The notes: generated by a model not told the origin, from the letters alone. Shown: positions 1 through 11,087, counted from the first letter of the stretch. The stretch: 64,000 nucleotides of DNA from CAMAVH01 sp046297835 (GCA_046297835.1 JBKBHI010000003.1:124001-188000), one strand, 5' to 3'. Translations and numbers: made by a program.

Positions 1-271
1 CGGCGATGGCGAGGGCGGCGAGAAAGCCGATCTGCCCCGCCTGCATGAGCGGAACGGAGGGGCGTAGAAGGATCGACATGTAGAGATTGCCCGGCGGACT
101 TTCCCAGCGGCGGCCGCGCCGGCCGCGCCCGGCGTTCTGGCGCTCGGCCCAGACCAGCGCGCCTTCCGGCGAACCTTCGGCGGCCAGGCGGCGCGCGTCG
201 TCGTTGGTGCTGGCCGTCTCGCCAAGGCGCACGAGACGGTAGAAGGGATCGAGAGCCGGACTCGCGCTCAC
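1..271 (-). CDS. birA: biotin--[acetyl-CoA-carboxylase] ligase, partial (3' end outside window)
   Basis: BirA activates biotin to biotinyl-AMP and attaches it to the carboxyl-carrier subunit of acetyl-CoA carboxylase. Only the first 90 residues are inside the window; the gene runs off the left edge. The ligase signature GRGRRGR (residues 48-54), followed by W and an NLYMSILLRP strand, is clear. The chain starts directly at the catalytic domain, so there is no N-terminal winged helix: this is the monofunctional form that cannot act as the biotin repressor. The start is GTG, one base after the nuoN stop, so it is probably the last gene of the nuo transcript. birA directly after nuoN is common in alphaproteobacteria. 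Confidence 0.9.
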   Translation of the reverse strand, partial: MSASPALDPFYRLVRLGETASTNDDARRLAAEGSPEGALVWAERQNAGRGRRGRRWESPPGNLYMSILLRPSVPLMQAGQIGFLAALAIA

Positions 272-272
272 G

Positions 273-1724
273 TTATCCGGGGAACAGGGCCTTGGCAGCC
301 CAGCCCGCGCCCGTCACCAGCGGCGCCGGCCAGACGAAAAACAGCAATGTGAAGGCGCTGGTGCCGGCGAGGATCCAGCGCATCTCGCCGCCGATCGCCT
401 TATCGAACGGATCGGCCGCCTCGTCGAAATACATCAGCTTGACGATGCGCAGGTAGTAGAAGGCGGAGACCACGCTGGCCAGCACGCCGATGACGGCGAG
501 GATATAGAGCTTGGCCTCGATCGCAGCCATGAAGACGTAGAGCTTCGCGAAGAAGCCGGCGAGCGGCGGGATGCCGGCCATGGAGAACATGAAGATTCCG
601 AGCGCGAGAGCCAGCATTGGGCTGGTTTTCGACAGGCCGCGCAGGTCGGCGATGTCCTCGACCATCGTGCCGCGCACGCGCATGCAGAGGATGACTCCGA
701 ATGTGCCGACATTGCCGAGCAGGTAGATCGCCAGATAGACGGCGACGCCGCGGATGCCGGCTTCGTTGGCGGCTGCCAGGCCGACCAGCATGTAGCCGAC
801 ATGGCCGATGGAGCTGTAGGCCATCAGGCGCTTGATGTTGGTCTGGTTGATCGCCGCGAAAGCGCCGAGCAGCATCGAGGCGACCGCGAGGAAGACGACG
901 ATCTGCTGCCACTGGCTCGCCAGCTCCGCGAACGGCCCGGCGAGGACGCGGACCATCAGGCCCATGGCGGCGACCTTGGGCGCAGTGGCGAAGAAGGCCG
1001 TCACCGAGGTCGGCGCGCCCTCATAGACGTCCGGCGTCCACATGTGGAACGGCACGGCGCTGATCTTGAACGCCAGGCCGGCGACGACGAAAGCTAGGCC
1101 GATGATGACGCCGACCGGCGTGTCGCCGCCGGCGAAGGCTTTGGCGAGGCCGTCGAAGGTCGTGGTGCCGGCGAAGCCGTAGATCATCGACGCGCCGTAG
1201 AGCAGCATGCCCGACGACAGCGCGCCGAGGACGAAATATTTGAGGCCCGCTTCGGTGGCGCGGATCGAATCGCGGCGGATCGCGGCGGTGACGTAGAGTG
1301 CCAGGCTCTGCAATTCGAGGCCGACATAGAGCGAGATGAGGTCGTTGGCCGACAGCATCATCATCATGCCGAGCGTCGCCAGCAGGAATAGCACGGCATA
1401 TTCCGGCTTGGCGAACTTCTCGCGCTCGACGTAGCCGAGCGACAGGATGAGCGCCAAAGCGGAACCGAGAATCACCAGCACTTTGGCGTAACGCGCGAAA
1501 CTGTCGAGCACGAATAGGCCGTTGAGCGTCACCGTCGTCGTCTTGACGGGCGAGCCGAGGACCAGCGCGGCCGTGACGGCGAGCGCCAGAACGGCGAGCC
1601 AGCCGGCGGCGCGGCTATGGCCATCGCCCTTGAAGACTCCGAACATCAGGACGGCCATCGCCGCGACGGCGAGGAACGCCTCCGGCAAGGCCGGAAGAAG
1701 TTCGCTGAACTGGAAGCTGGTCAT
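273..1724 (-). CDS. nuoN: NADH-quinone oxidoreductase subunit N
   Basis: Membrane subunit of respiratory complex I, one of three antiporter-like proton channels (with NuoL and NuoM). It is 483 residues, the usual length, and is almost wholly hydrophobic with about 14 predicted helices. The family core (TAPKVAAMGLMVRVL and the stretch NIKRLMAYSSIGHVGYMLVG) is present and holds the buried lysines used in proton transfer. It is the last nuo gene; birA follows after one base. The 18-base gap from nuoM fits one polycistronic mRNA. No irregularity is seen. Confidence 0.97.
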   Translation of the reverse strand: MTSFQFSELLPALPEAFLAVAAMAVLMFGVFKGDGHSRAAGWLAVLALAVTAALVLGSPVKTTTVTLNGLFVLDSFARYAKVLVILGSALALILSLGYVEREKFAKPEYAVLFLLATLGMMMMLSANDLISLYVGLELQSLALYVTAAIRRDSIRATEAGLKYFVLGALSSGMLLYGASMIYGFAGTTTFDGLAKAFAGGDTPVGVIIGLAFVVAGLAFKISAVPFHMWTPDVYEGAPTSVTAFFATAPKVAAMGLMVRVLAGPFAELASQWQQIVVFLAVASMLLGAFAAINQTNIKRLMAYSSIGHVGYMLVGLAAANEAGIRGVAVYLAIYLLGNVGTFGVILCMRVRGTMVEDIADLRGLSKTSPMLALALGIFMFSMAGIPPLAGFFAKLYVFMAAIEAKLYILAVIGVLASVVSAFYYLRIVKLMYFDEAADPFDKAIGGEMRWILAGTSAFTLLFFVWPAPLVTGAGWAAKALFPG

Positions 1725-1742
1725 GCCGGCTTGTCCCCTACC

Positions 1743-3257
1743 CTAGCGGACCGCGCCGGCGGCGGCCGCAGCCGGCGCCACCGAGGCGTGATAATGATCG
1801 ACGAGGCCGGCGACCGACCCGTGCATGATGTCGAGGAAGGACGCCGGATAGATGCCCATCCACAGAACGACCAGGATCAGCGGCACGAAGATCGCCACTT
1901 CGCGGGCGTCGAGATCGAGGATGTTCTTCAGATCGTCCTTGGTCAGCGGTCCGAACACGACGCGGCGATAGAGCCATAGCATGTAGGCCGCGCCGAGGAT
2001 CAGGCCGGTCGTCGCTAGAATCGCGACCCAGGTGCTCGCCTGATAAGCGCCGATCAGGACCATCAATTCGCCGACGAAGCCGCTGGTGCCTGGCAAGCCG
2101 ACCGAGGCCATGGTGAACAGCAGGAAAACCGTGGCGTAGAGCGGCATGCGGTGGACCAACCCGCCGTAACGGCCGATCTCGCGGGTGTGCATGCGGTCGT
2201 AGATCACGCCGACGCAGAGGAACAGCGCGCCGGAGACGACGCCGTGGCTCAGCATCTGGAAGATCGCGCCTTCCACGCCCTGCGTGTTGAAGGTGAAAAT
2301 GCCGATGGTGACGAAGCCCATGTGGGCGACCGACGAATAGGCGATCAGCTTCTTCATGTCGGTCTGCGCCAGGGCGACCAGCGAGGTGTAGATCACCGCG
2401 ATGACGCTGAGCGCGAACACCAGTGGGGCGTAGAACTGCGAGGCCTCCGGCAGCATTGGCAACGAGAAGCGCAGGAAGCCGTAGCCGCCCATCTTCAGAA
2501 GCACGCCGGCCAGGATGACCGAGCCGGCCGTCGGCGCTTCGACGTGCGCGTCCGGCAGCCAGGTGTGCAAGGGCCACATCGGGATCTTCACCGCGAAGGA
2601 GGCGAAGAAAGCCAGCCACAGCCAGAGCTGCATCTCGTACGGGAACTTCGCCGTCAACAGGTCGGGGATTTCCGTCGTGCCGGCGTGGAAATAGATGGCG
2701 AGCAGCGCCAGCAGCATCAGCACCGAGCCGGCCAGCGTGTAGAGGAAGAACTTGAAGGCCGCATAGACGCGGCGCGGGCCGCCCCAGACGCCGATGATGA
2801 GGAACATCGGGATCAGCACGGCTTCGAAGAAGATGTAGAACAGCACGAAGTCGAGCGAGGCGAACATGCCGACCATAAGCGTTTCCAGCACCAGGAACGC
2901 GATCATGTATTCCTTCACCCGCGCCTGGATCGACTTCCAGCTCGCCAGCACGCAGAGCGGCGTCAGGAAGGTCGACAGGATCACGAACAGCACGGAAATG
3001 CCGTCGACGCCGACGTGATAGGCGAAATCGACGCCGGGAATCCATTCCGCCCGCTCGACGAACTGGAAGCCCGGGTTGCCCTTGTCGAAGCCGGTCCACA
3101 GCAGGATCGACAGCGCGAAGGTCAGCAGCGAAGTCCAGAGCGCGACGGCGCGCGCGTTGCGCGCCACGGTCTCCTCCTCGCCGCGGACGATGGCGATGAA
3201 GGCCGCGCCGAGCAGCGGCAGGAAGATGACGAGGGAAAGCAGCGGCCAGTCGCTCAT
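1743..3257 (-). CDS. nuoM: NADH-quinone oxidoreductase subunit M
   Basis: Second antiporter-like proton-pumping subunit of complex I, in the cytoplasmic membrane. It is 504 residues, the normal size. The essential glutamate of the family lies in YIFFEAVLIP (Glu145), and the discontinuous-helix region AVKIPMWPLHTWLPDAH carries the conserved lysine and histidine. The motif TDMKKLIAYSSVAHMG is also seen. It sits between nuoL and nuoN on the same strand with short gaps. Nothing unusual apart from an alanine-rich C-terminal tail. Confidence 0.97.
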   Translation of the reverse strand: MSDWPLLSLVIFLPLLGAAFIAIVRGEEETVARNARAVALWTSLLTFALSILLWTGFDKGNPGFQFVERAEWIPGVDFAYHVGVDGISVLFVILSTFLTPLCVLASWKSIQARVKEYMIAFLVLETLMVGMFASLDFVLFYIFFEAVLIPMFLIIGVWGGPRRVYAAFKFFLYTLAGSVLMLLALLAIYFHAGTTEIPDLLTAKFPYEMQLWLWLAFFASFAVKIPMWPLHTWLPDAHVEAPTAGSVILAGVLLKMGGYGFLRFSLPMLPEASQFYAPLVFALSVIAVIYTSLVALAQTDMKKLIAYSSVAHMGFVTIGIFTFNTQGVEGAIFQMLSHGVVSGALFLCVGVIYDRMHTREIGRYGGLVHRMPLYATVFLLFTMASVGLPGTSGFVGELMVLIGAYQASTWVAILATTGLILGAAYMLWLYRRVVFGPLTKDDLKNILDLDAREVAIFVPLILVVLWMGIYPASFLDIMHGSVAGLVDHYHASVAPAAAAAGAVR

Positions 3258-3264
3258 GAGGTCA

Positions 3265-5193
3265 TCATCCGCGCGCGAAGAGATACCAGCTGACGAAGGC
3301 GGCGACGCCGATCAGCATGGCGAAAGCATAATGGTAGACATAGCCGGTTTGCAGCCGGGCCGCCTTGCGGGCGAGCACGACCGTCGTCGCGGCGATGCCG
3401 TTGGGACCGAAGCCGTCGATGACCGTGCCGTCGCCGCGCTTCCAAAAGAAGCCGCCGAGCCATTTCGCCGGGCGCACGAACAGGAAATCGTAAAGCTCGT
3501 CGAAATACCATTTGTTCAGCAGGAACAGATAGAGGCCGCGCATCTCGCGCGCCATGGCGGCGGGGATGCCCGGACGGAAAACGTAGGCCCAGTAGGCGGC
3601 GGCGATGCCGAGCACGCCGGCGACCAGCGGCGCGAGCTTAACCCACAGCGGCACGTGGTGCGCATCGTGGAGGGCCTGATGGCTCTCGGCGATGAAGATC
3701 GACTTGCCCCAGAACTCGTGGAAATGCTCGCCCACGAAATAATCGTAAAGGCCCCAGCCGGCGAAGATCGCGCCGATGGCCAGCACCGACATCGGCAGCA
3801 GCATCGACAGCGGGCTTTCGTGGACATGGCTCATGACGTGACGGTCGGCGCGCGCCTTGCCGTGGAACGTCATCAGCAGCAGACGCCAAGAGTAGAACGC
3901 GGTCAGCAGCGCGGCGATCACGCCGAGCCAGAAGGCGTAATGCCCATGGCCGCTGCCTGAGGCCCAGGCCGCTTCCAGCACGATGTCCTTCGAGAAGTAG
4001 CCGGCGAAGAACGGGATGCCGGCGAGCGCCAGCGAGCCGATCCACATCAGGAAATAGGTGATCGGGATCAGCTTGTAGATGCCGCCCATGCGCCGCATGT
4101 CCTGCTCGTTCGACATGGCGTGGATCACCGAGCCGGCGCCGAGGAACAGCAGCGCCTTGAAGAAGGCGTGCGTGGTGAGGTGGAACATGGCGGCGGGATA
4201 GGCGGAGACGCCAGCGGCGAAGAACATGTAGCCGAGCTGCGAGCAGGTCGAATAGGCGATGACGCGCTTGATGTCGGTCTGCACCAGGCCGACGGTCGCG
4301 GCGAAGATCGCCGTGCTCGCGCCGACGATGGTGACGGTGGTCAGCGCCGCCTCCGAGAACTCGAACATCGGCGAGAGGCGGCAGACCATAAAGACGCCGG
4401 CCGTGACCATCGTCGCGGCATGGATGAGCGCGGAGACCGGCGTCGGGCCTTCCATCGCGTCCGGCAGCCAGGTGTGCAGGCCGAGCTGGGCCGACTTGCC
4501 CATGGCGCCGATGAACAGCAAGAGGCAAATCAGCGTCAGCGCCGGAATCTGCAGGCCGGCGAAATCCAGATAGGTCGAGGTCATGCCCGGCGTCGCCTCG
4601 AACACCTCGTCGAAGCTGACGCTGTTGTAGAGGAAGAACACGGCCATGATGCCGAGCGCGAAGCCGAAATCGCCGACGCGGTTGACGACGAACGCCTTGA
4701 TGGCGGCGGCGTTGGCCGACGGCTTCTCGTACCAGAATCCGATCAGCAGGTAGGAGGCGACGCCGACGCCCTCCCAACCGAAGAACATCTGCACGAAATT
4801 GTCGGCCGTCACCAGCATGAGCATCATGAAGGTGAACAGCGACAGATAGCTCATGAAGCGCGGAATCGACTTGTCGTGCGACATGTAGCCGCAGGAATAG
4901 ACGTGCACGCAGGACGAGACCCAGGTGACGACGAAAACCATCACCGCGCTCAGCGTGTCGAAGCGCAGCGCCCAGGAGGCTTCGAGCGCGCCCGAGCTGA
5001 TCCATTTGAGGACTTCGATGTCCTGCGCCTGGCCGAGAATCGCGACCTGGTAGAAGATCGGCACGGCCAGAGCCGCGGACATCAGCATGCAGGCGCAGGT
5101 GACGATCTGCGCGCCGCGGTCGCCGATCAGGCGACCGCCGAAGCCGGCGATCAGCGAACCGATCAGGGGGAGGAAAATGGCGGCGGAATACAT
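3265..5193 (-). CDS. nuoL: NADH-quinone oxidoreductase subunit L
   Basis: Distal antiporter-like subunit of complex I. It has the long lateral amphipathic helix at its C-terminus that couples the pump modules, which explains the greater length (642 residues) than NuoM and NuoN. The core is visible as FFGWEGVGVASYLLIGFWY and GKSAQLGLHTWLPDAMEGP, followed by SALIHAATMVTAGVF; the region TDIKRVIAYSTCSQLGYM is also intact. It lies 7 bases upstream of nuoM and 9 bases after nuoK, inside the single minus-strand operon. Confidence 0.97.
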   Translation of the reverse strand: MYSAAIFLPLIGSLIAGFGGRLIGDRGAQIVTCACMLMSAALAVPIFYQVAILGQAQDIEVLKWISSGALEASWALRFDTLSAVMVFVVTWVSSCVHVYSCGYMSHDKSIPRFMSYLSLFTFMMLMLVTADNFVQMFFGWEGVGVASYLLIGFWYEKPSANAAAIKAFVVNRVGDFGFALGIMAVFFLYNSVSFDEVFEATPGMTSTYLDFAGLQIPALTLICLLLFIGAMGKSAQLGLHTWLPDAMEGPTPVSALIHAATMVTAGVFMVCRLSPMFEFSEAALTTVTIVGASTAIFAATVGLVQTDIKRVIAYSTCSQLGYMFFAAGVSAYPAAMFHLTTHAFFKALLFLGAGSVIHAMSNEQDMRRMGGIYKLIPITYFLMWIGSLALAGIPFFAGYFSKDIVLEAAWASGSGHGHYAFWLGVIAALLTAFYSWRLLLMTFHGKARADRHVMSHVHESPLSMLLPMSVLAIGAIFAGWGLYDYFVGEHFHEFWGKSIFIAESHQALHDAHHVPLWVKLAPLVAGVLGIAAAYWAYVFRPGIPAAMAREMRGLYLFLLNKWYFDELYDFLFVRPAKWLGGFFWKRGDGTVIDGFGPNGIAATTVVLARKAARLQTGYVYHYAFAMLIGVAAFVSWYLFARG

Positions 5194-5202
5194 GGCCCTG
5201 CC

Positions 5203-5511
5203 CTAGCCCTTCATCATGTTGATGTCCTCGACCGCGATCGAGCCGCGGTTGCGGAAATAGACGACCAGGATGGCGAGGCCGATGGCCGCCTCGGCCGCCG
5301 CCACCGTGAGGATGAACATGGCGAAAATCTGGCCGACCAGATCGCCGAGATGGGTCGAGAAGGCCACCAGATTGATGTTCACCGCGAGCAGCATCAGCTC
5401 GATCGACATCAGGATGACGATGACGTTCTTGCGGTTGAGGAAGATGCCGAACACGCCGAGCGTGAACAGCACGGCGGCGACGGTGAGGTAATGGGCGAGC
5501 GTGATGGTCAT
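5203..5511 (-). CDS. nuoK: NADH-quinone oxidoreductase subunit K
   Basis: Small membrane subunit of complex I (MrpC-like). It is 102 residues with three transmembrane helices. The two membrane-buried glutamates needed for coupling are visible as Glu38 (MSIELML) and Glu74 (AAAEAAIGLA), at the usual spacing of 36. nuoJ ends one base upstream of its start, so the two genes are probably translationally coupled. Length and motifs are standard. Confidence 0.97.
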   Translation of the reverse strand: MTITLAHYLTVAAVLFTLGVFGIFLNRKNVIVILMSIELMLLAVNINLVAFSTHLGDLVGQIFAMFILTVAAAEAAIGLAILVVYFRNRGSIAVEDINMMKG

Positions 5512-5512
5512 G

Positions 5513-6127
5513 TCAGATGCCCTTCCCCGTCTCGACCTTCTTGATCTCGACGCCTTCTTCCTTGGTGCGGCCGATCTGCTTGGAGATCGTCTGGCGGCGC
5601 ACGCCTTCGCGGGTGCGCAGCGTCAGGACGATAGCGCCGATCATGGCGACGAGCAGCACCATGCCGGACGCCTGGAACAGGTAGACATAGTCGGTGTAGA
5701 GCAGGCGGCCGATGGCGCGGGTGTTGCTCACGGCGTCCACCGGCGGAACCGGCGCGGCGGCCAGCATGCCGGCGTCAGGCAGGACCGCCCAGCTCGCGAA
5801 GACGAACAGCAGCTCGACCAGCAGGATGAGGCCGATCAGGCCGCCGACCGGCAGATATTGCAGGAAGCCCTGGCGCAGTTCGACGAAGTTGATGTCCAGC
5901 ATCATGACGACGAACAGGAACAGCACCGCGACCGCGCCGACGTAGACGATCACCAGGATCATGGCGATGAATTCCGCGCCCATGAGCAGGAACAGCCCGG
6001 CGGCGTTGAAGAAAGCCAGGATGAGGAACAGCACGGAATGGACCGGGTTGCGCGCGGCGATCACCATCACGCCAGAGGCGATGGTGATGGCGGCGAACAG
6101 ATAGAAGGCGAGCGCCTGGACGATCAT
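5513..6127 (-). CDS. nuoJ: NADH-quinone oxidoreductase subunit J
   Basis: Membrane subunit of complex I, 204 residues with five predicted helices; the N-terminal half, with LMGAEFIAMILVIVYVGAVA, is the conserved family core. The C-terminal tail is charged and cytosolic. It follows nuoI after an 86-base gap, the largest gap among nuoA-N, where I find no convincing extra gene. nuoK begins one base after its stop codon. Confidence 0.96.
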   Translation of the reverse strand: MIVQALAFYLFAAITIASGVMVIAARNPVHSVLFLILAFFNAAGLFLLMGAEFIAMILVIVYVGAVAVLFLFVVMMLDINFVELRQGFLQYLPVGGLIGLILLVELLFVFASWAVLPDAGMLAAAPVPPVDAVSNTRAIGRLLYTDYVYLFQASGMVLLVAMIGAIVLTLRTREGVRRQTISKQIGRTKEEGVEIKKVETGKGI

Positions 6128-6213
6128 CGGCAGTCAGCCTCGGCTGCGGCGCGCGGCGGCGCGGTTGGAAATCTCGGTCACGGTCGTCCCCTTACTGGTC
6201 CCTGCCCGCGCGA

Positions 6214-6702
6214 TCAGCGGTAGGGGGCTTCGGCGGCGAGGCGGGCGGACAGTTCCGCCTCCCAACGCTCGCCGTTCGCCAGCAGCTTGTCCTTGTTGTA
6301 CATCAGCTCTTCGCGCGTCTCGGTGGCGAACTCGAAGTTCGGCCCCTCGACGATGGCGTCCACCGGGCAGGCTTCCTCGCACAGGCCGCAATAGATGCAC
6401 TTGGTCATGTCGATGTCGTAGCGCGTCGTGCGGCGGCTGCCGTCGGCGCGCGGCTCGGCCTCGATGGTGATGGCCTGGGCCGGGCAGATCGCCTCGCACA
6501 GCTTGCAGGCGATGCAGCGCTCTTCGCCGTTGGGATAGCGGCGCAGCGCGTGTTCGCCGCGAAAGCGCGTGCTGATCGGCCCCTTTTCGTAAGGGTAATT
6601 GATCGTGACCTTGCGTTTAAACATGTAGCGGAAGGTCATGCCGAGCCCGACGAGGATCTCGGAGAGGAACAGGGTCCGCGCGCTGCGGTCGAGAAACGCC
6701 AT
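6214..6702 (-). CDS. nuoI: NADH-quinone oxidoreductase subunit I (two 4Fe-4S clusters)
   Basis: Peripheral-arm subunit of complex I carrying clusters N6a and N6b, which pass electrons to NuoB. It is 162 residues. Two ferredoxin motifs are complete: Cys63, 66, 69, 73 (CIACKLCEAICP) and Cys102, 105, 108, 112 (CIYCGLCEEACP). The start chosen is the ATG of MAFLDRSART at 6702, two bases after the nuoH stop; longer open reading upstream only overlaps nuoH in another frame. The length fits bacterial NuoI. Confidence 0.96.
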   Translation of the reverse strand: MAFLDRSARTLFLSEILVGLGMTFRYMFKRKVTINYPYEKGPISTRFRGEHALRRYPNGEERCIACKLCEAICPAQAITIEAEPRADGSRRTTRYDIDMTKCIYCGLCEEACPVDAIVEGPNFEFATETREELMYNKDKLLANGERWEAELSARLAAEAPYR

Positions 6703-6704
6703 GA

Positions 6705-7730
6705 TCAGAACCCCTTGCCCGGCAGCAGGTCGAAGGCCATCAGCACGCCGGCGGTCAGCACGACCCAGAACAGCGAGAACGGCAGGAACACCTTCCAGCC
6801 GAGGCGCATCAACTGGTCGTAGCGGTAGCGCGGCATGGTGGCGCGCACCCACAGGAAGACGAACAGCAGAACGGCGATCTTCAGCGCGAACCAGACCGGG
6901 CCGGGAATCCAGTTCAGCGGCGCGATATCCAGCGGCGGCAGCCAGCCGCCAAGGAACAGGATCGTGGTGATGCCGCTCATCAGGATCATGTTGGCGTATT
7001 CGCCGAGCATGAACAGGCCGAAGGCCATGGAGGAATATTCGACGTTGTAGCCCGAGACCAGTTCCGCTTCGGCTTCGACCAGGTCGAACGGCGAGCGGTT
7101 GGTCTCGGCCAGCGCCGAGATGAAGAAGATGACGAACATGGGCAGCAGCGGAATGGCGAACCAGACGCCGTATTCCTTCTGCGCCAGCACGATGTCCGAC
7201 AGGTTCAGCGAGCCGACGCAAAGCAGCACGGTGATCATAACGAAGCCGATGGAGACTTCGTAGGACACCATCTGCGCCGCCGAGCGCAGCGCGCCGAGAA
7301 AGGCGTATTTCGAGTTCGATGCCCAGCCGGCCATGATGATGCCGTAGACGCCGAGCGAGGAGATGGCGAAGAGATAGAGCACGCCGACGTTGATGTCGGA
7401 CAGCACCAGGCCCTCGCCGAAAGGGATGACGGCCCAGGCCACGAGGCTGAGCGTGAAGGTCAGCAGCGGCGCGAGGATGAAGACGACCTTGTTCGCGCCG
7501 CCTGGAAGCACAGTCTCCTTGAAGATCAGCTTCACCGCGTCGGCGAACGGCTGGAGCAGGCCGAACGGGCCGACGACGTTGGGGCCCTTGCGGATCTGCA
7601 TCGCGCCGATGACGCGGCGCTCGGCATAGGTCAGATAGGCGACGGCGACGAGCAGCGGCACCAAAATCGCGAGGATCTGGCCGAGGATGATGATCGTCGG
7701 CAGAGCGTAGGCGGACCAGAACTCAGCCAT
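6705..7730 (-). CDS. nuoH: NADH-quinone oxidoreductase subunit H
   Basis: Membrane subunit at the junction of the peripheral and membrane arms that forms much of the quinone-binding chamber (ND1 homologue). It is 341 residues with about eight helices. Family signatures include ERRVIGAMQIRKGPNVVGPF near residue 40 and the acidic loop AETNRSPFDLVEAEAELVSG, which lines the quinone tunnel. Its start overlaps the end of nuoG by eight bases, which suggests translational coupling. Confidence 0.97.
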   Translation of the reverse strand: MAEFWSAYALPTIIILGQILAILVPLLVAVAYLTYAERRVIGAMQIRKGPNVVGPFGLLQPFADAVKLIFKETVLPGGANKVVFILAPLLTFTLSLVAWAVIPFGEGLVLSDINVGVLYLFAISSLGVYGIIMAGWASNSKYAFLGALRSAAQMVSYEVSIGFVMITVLLCVGSLNLSDIVLAQKEYGVWFAIPLLPMFVIFFISALAETNRSPFDLVEAEAELVSGYNVEYSSMAFGLFMLGEYANMILMSGITTILFLGGWLPPLDIAPLNWIPGPVWFALKIAVLLFVFLWVRATMPRYRYDQLMRLGWKVFLPFSLFWVVLTAGVLMAFDLLPGKGF

Positions 7731-9783
7731 GGGTGCCGGTCTCCTTGGCGCGGGCGGCCTGCACTTCGGCGCACTTGGCCATCGTCACCGACGCGCGCGA
7801 GATCGGGTCGGTCATATAGAAATTGCCGATCGGCGAGCGGAACGGCGCGCTGTCCATCGCGCCTTCTTGCCCGAAAGCGGCCCAAGCGGCCGGGACCAGC
7901 GCGTCGAGCGTGGCGAAAGTCGGATGGGCCGACGCCATATGCGCGCGCAACTGCTGGATCGTGTCAAACGGCAAGGTCTTGCCGACGACCTGCGACAGCG
8001 CGCGCACGATCTTCCAATCCTCGCGCGCCTCGCCGAGCGGGAACGCGGCGCGCTTGGCGCGCTGCACGCGGCCCTCGGTATTGACGTAGGTGCCGTCCTT
8101 CTCGGTGTAGGCCGCGCCCGGGAAAATGACGTCGGCGCGGTGCGCGCCGTTGTCGCCATGGTGGCCCTGATAAACGACGAAAGCTTTGCCGAGCTTAGAG
8201 GAGTCGATTTCGTCGGCACCGAGCAGCCAGACGAAGTCGATCGCCCCCGACTGTGCGCCGTCGAGGATGCCGGCGACGTCCTTGCCACCCTGCCCCGGCA
8301 CGAATCCGAGATCGAGGCCGCCGACGCGGGCGGCGGCAGTGTGCAGCACGTTGAAGCCGTTCCAGCCGTCCTTCACGGCGCCGCAAGCCTCCGCCAGCTT
8401 GCGCGCGGCGGCAAGCACGGCCGCGCCATCGGCGCGCGCTAGCGCACCCTGGCCGACGATGATCATCGGATTCTTGGCCGCTTTCAGGGTTTCGGCGAAA
8501 GCGATCTTGCCGGCCGCGAGATCGCCGAGCGTCTGGGGGCCCGCGCCTAGGTTTTCCACCGGGAACGTCAGATCGAGCGCGGGGCCGATGGCGGCGATCT
8601 TGACGCCGCCGGCGAGATAGCGTTTGCGCAGGCGAGCGTTGACGATGGGCGCTTCGAAGCGCGGATTGCTGCCGATCAGCAGCACGACGTCGGCCTGCTC
8701 GATGCCGGCGATGCCGCTGTTGAAGATGTAAGAGGCGCGCTGCGAGGCGTCGAGCTTCGCCCCGTCCTGGCGGCAATCCAGGCTCGTCGCGCCGAACGAC
8801 GTCAGCAGCGCCTTCAGCGCATACATGGCTTCCGCGTCGATCAGATCGCCAGCGATGGCGGCGATCTTGTCGCCGGAGGTCGCCTTGAGCTTGGCGGCGA
8901 CGGCAGCGAAGGCTTCGTCCCAGCTCGCTTCGCGCAGCTTGCCGTTCTCGCGCACGTAGGGCCGGTCGAGGCGTTGGCGCTTCAAGCCGTCATAGGCGAA
9001 GCGCGTCTTGTCGGAAATCCATTCCTCGTTCACGTCCTCGTTGAGGCGCGGCAGGACGCGCATCACTTCGGGGCCGCGCGCGTCGACGCGGATGTTGCTG
9101 CCGACCGCGTCCATCACGTCGATCGATTCGGTCTTCTTCAGCTCCCACGGGCGGGCGGTGAAGGCGTAAGGCTTGGAGACCAGCGCGCCGACCGGGCAAA
9201 GGTCGATGACGTTGCCCGACATTTCTGAGCCGACGGCGGATTCGAGATAGGTGGTGATCTCCATATGCTCGCCGCGGCCGATGGCGCCGATGTCGGCGAC
9301 GCCGGCGACTTCGGTGGTGAAACGGACGCAGCGCGTGCAATGGATGCAACGCGTCATATGCGTCTCGATCAGCGGGCCGAAGTTCTTGTCCTTCACCGCG
9401 CGCTTGTTCTCTTCGTAGCGCGACTTGTCGAACCCGTAGCCGAGCGCCTGGTCCTGCAGGTCGCATTCGCCGCCCTGATCGCAGATCGGGCAGTCGAGCG
9501 GATGGTTGATGAGCAGCATCTCCATCACGCCCTTGCGCGCCTTGTGCACCATCGGCGTGTCGGTCTTGATCACCATGCCCTCGTTCACCGGCATGGCGCA
9601 GGACGCCACCGGCTTGGGCGACTTCTCGACCTCGACCAGGCACATGCGGCAGTTGCCGGCGATGGACAGGCGCTCGTGATAGCAGAAGCGCGGAATCTCG
9701 ACGCCGACCGCTTCGCAGGCCTGCAGCACCGTGGTGCCCGCCGCGACTTCGATCTCGCTGCCGTCGACTGTGACTTTGGGCAT
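7723..9783 (-). CDS. nuoG: NADH-quinone oxidoreductase subunit G
   Basis: Largest peripheral subunit of complex I (686 residues), carrying the iron-sulfur chain between NuoF and NuoI. From the N-terminus: a 2Fe-2S ferredoxin domain with Cys residues in RFCYHERLSIAGNCRMC, a His/Cys-ligated cluster region (HPLDCPICDQGGECDLQD), and a 4Fe-4S site (CIHCTRCVRF). A molybdopterin-oxidoreductase-like domain without cofactor follows. It is shorter than the E. coli protein (about 900 residues), as is usual for alphaproteobacterial and mitochondrial-type NuoG. It lies 9 bases after nuoF. Confidence 0.97.
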   Translation of the reverse strand: MPKVTVDGSEIEVAAGTTVLQACEAVGVEIPRFCYHERLSIAGNCRMCLVEVEKSPKPVASCAMPVNEGMVIKTDTPMVHKARKGVMEMLLINHPLDCPICDQGGECDLQDQALGYGFDKSRYEENKRAVKDKNFGPLIETHMTRCIHCTRCVRFTTEVAGVADIGAIGRGEHMEITTYLESAVGSEMSGNVIDLCPVGALVSKPYAFTARPWELKKTESIDVMDAVGSNIRVDARGPEVMRVLPRLNEDVNEEWISDKTRFAYDGLKRQRLDRPYVRENGKLREASWDEAFAAVAAKLKATSGDKIAAIAGDLIDAEAMYALKALLTSFGATSLDCRQDGAKLDASQRASYIFNSGIAGIEQADVVLLIGSNPRFEAPIVNARLRKRYLAGGVKIAAIGPALDLTFPVENLGAGPQTLGDLAAGKIAFAETLKAAKNPMIIVGQGALARADGAAVLAAARKLAEACGAVKDGWNGFNVLHTAAARVGGLDLGFVPGQGGKDVAGILDGAQSGAIDFVWLLGADEIDSSKLGKAFVVYQGHHGDNGAHRADVIFPGAAYTEKDGTYVNTEGRVQRAKRAAFPLGEAREDWKIVRALSQVVGKTLPFDTIQQLRAHMASAHPTFATLDALVPAAWAAFGQEGAMDSAPFRSPIGNFYMTDPISRASVTMAKCAEVQAARAKETGTHG

Positions 9784-9792
9784 GACGCTCCC

Positions 9793-11085
<1,293 letters not shown>

Positions 11086-11087
11086 GT

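Noticed and set aside
4120..5544. A 474-codon plus-strand frame opposite nuoL and nuoK
   Set aside because: Rich in Glu, Arg and His with no hydrophobic core; it reflects the codon use of the hydrophobic nuo genes on the other strand.
6134..6181. A 15-codon frame between nuoI and nuoJ (MTEISNRAAARRSRG)
   Set aside because: Too short, starts with GTG and has no ribosome site; the 86-base gap is more likely just spacer.
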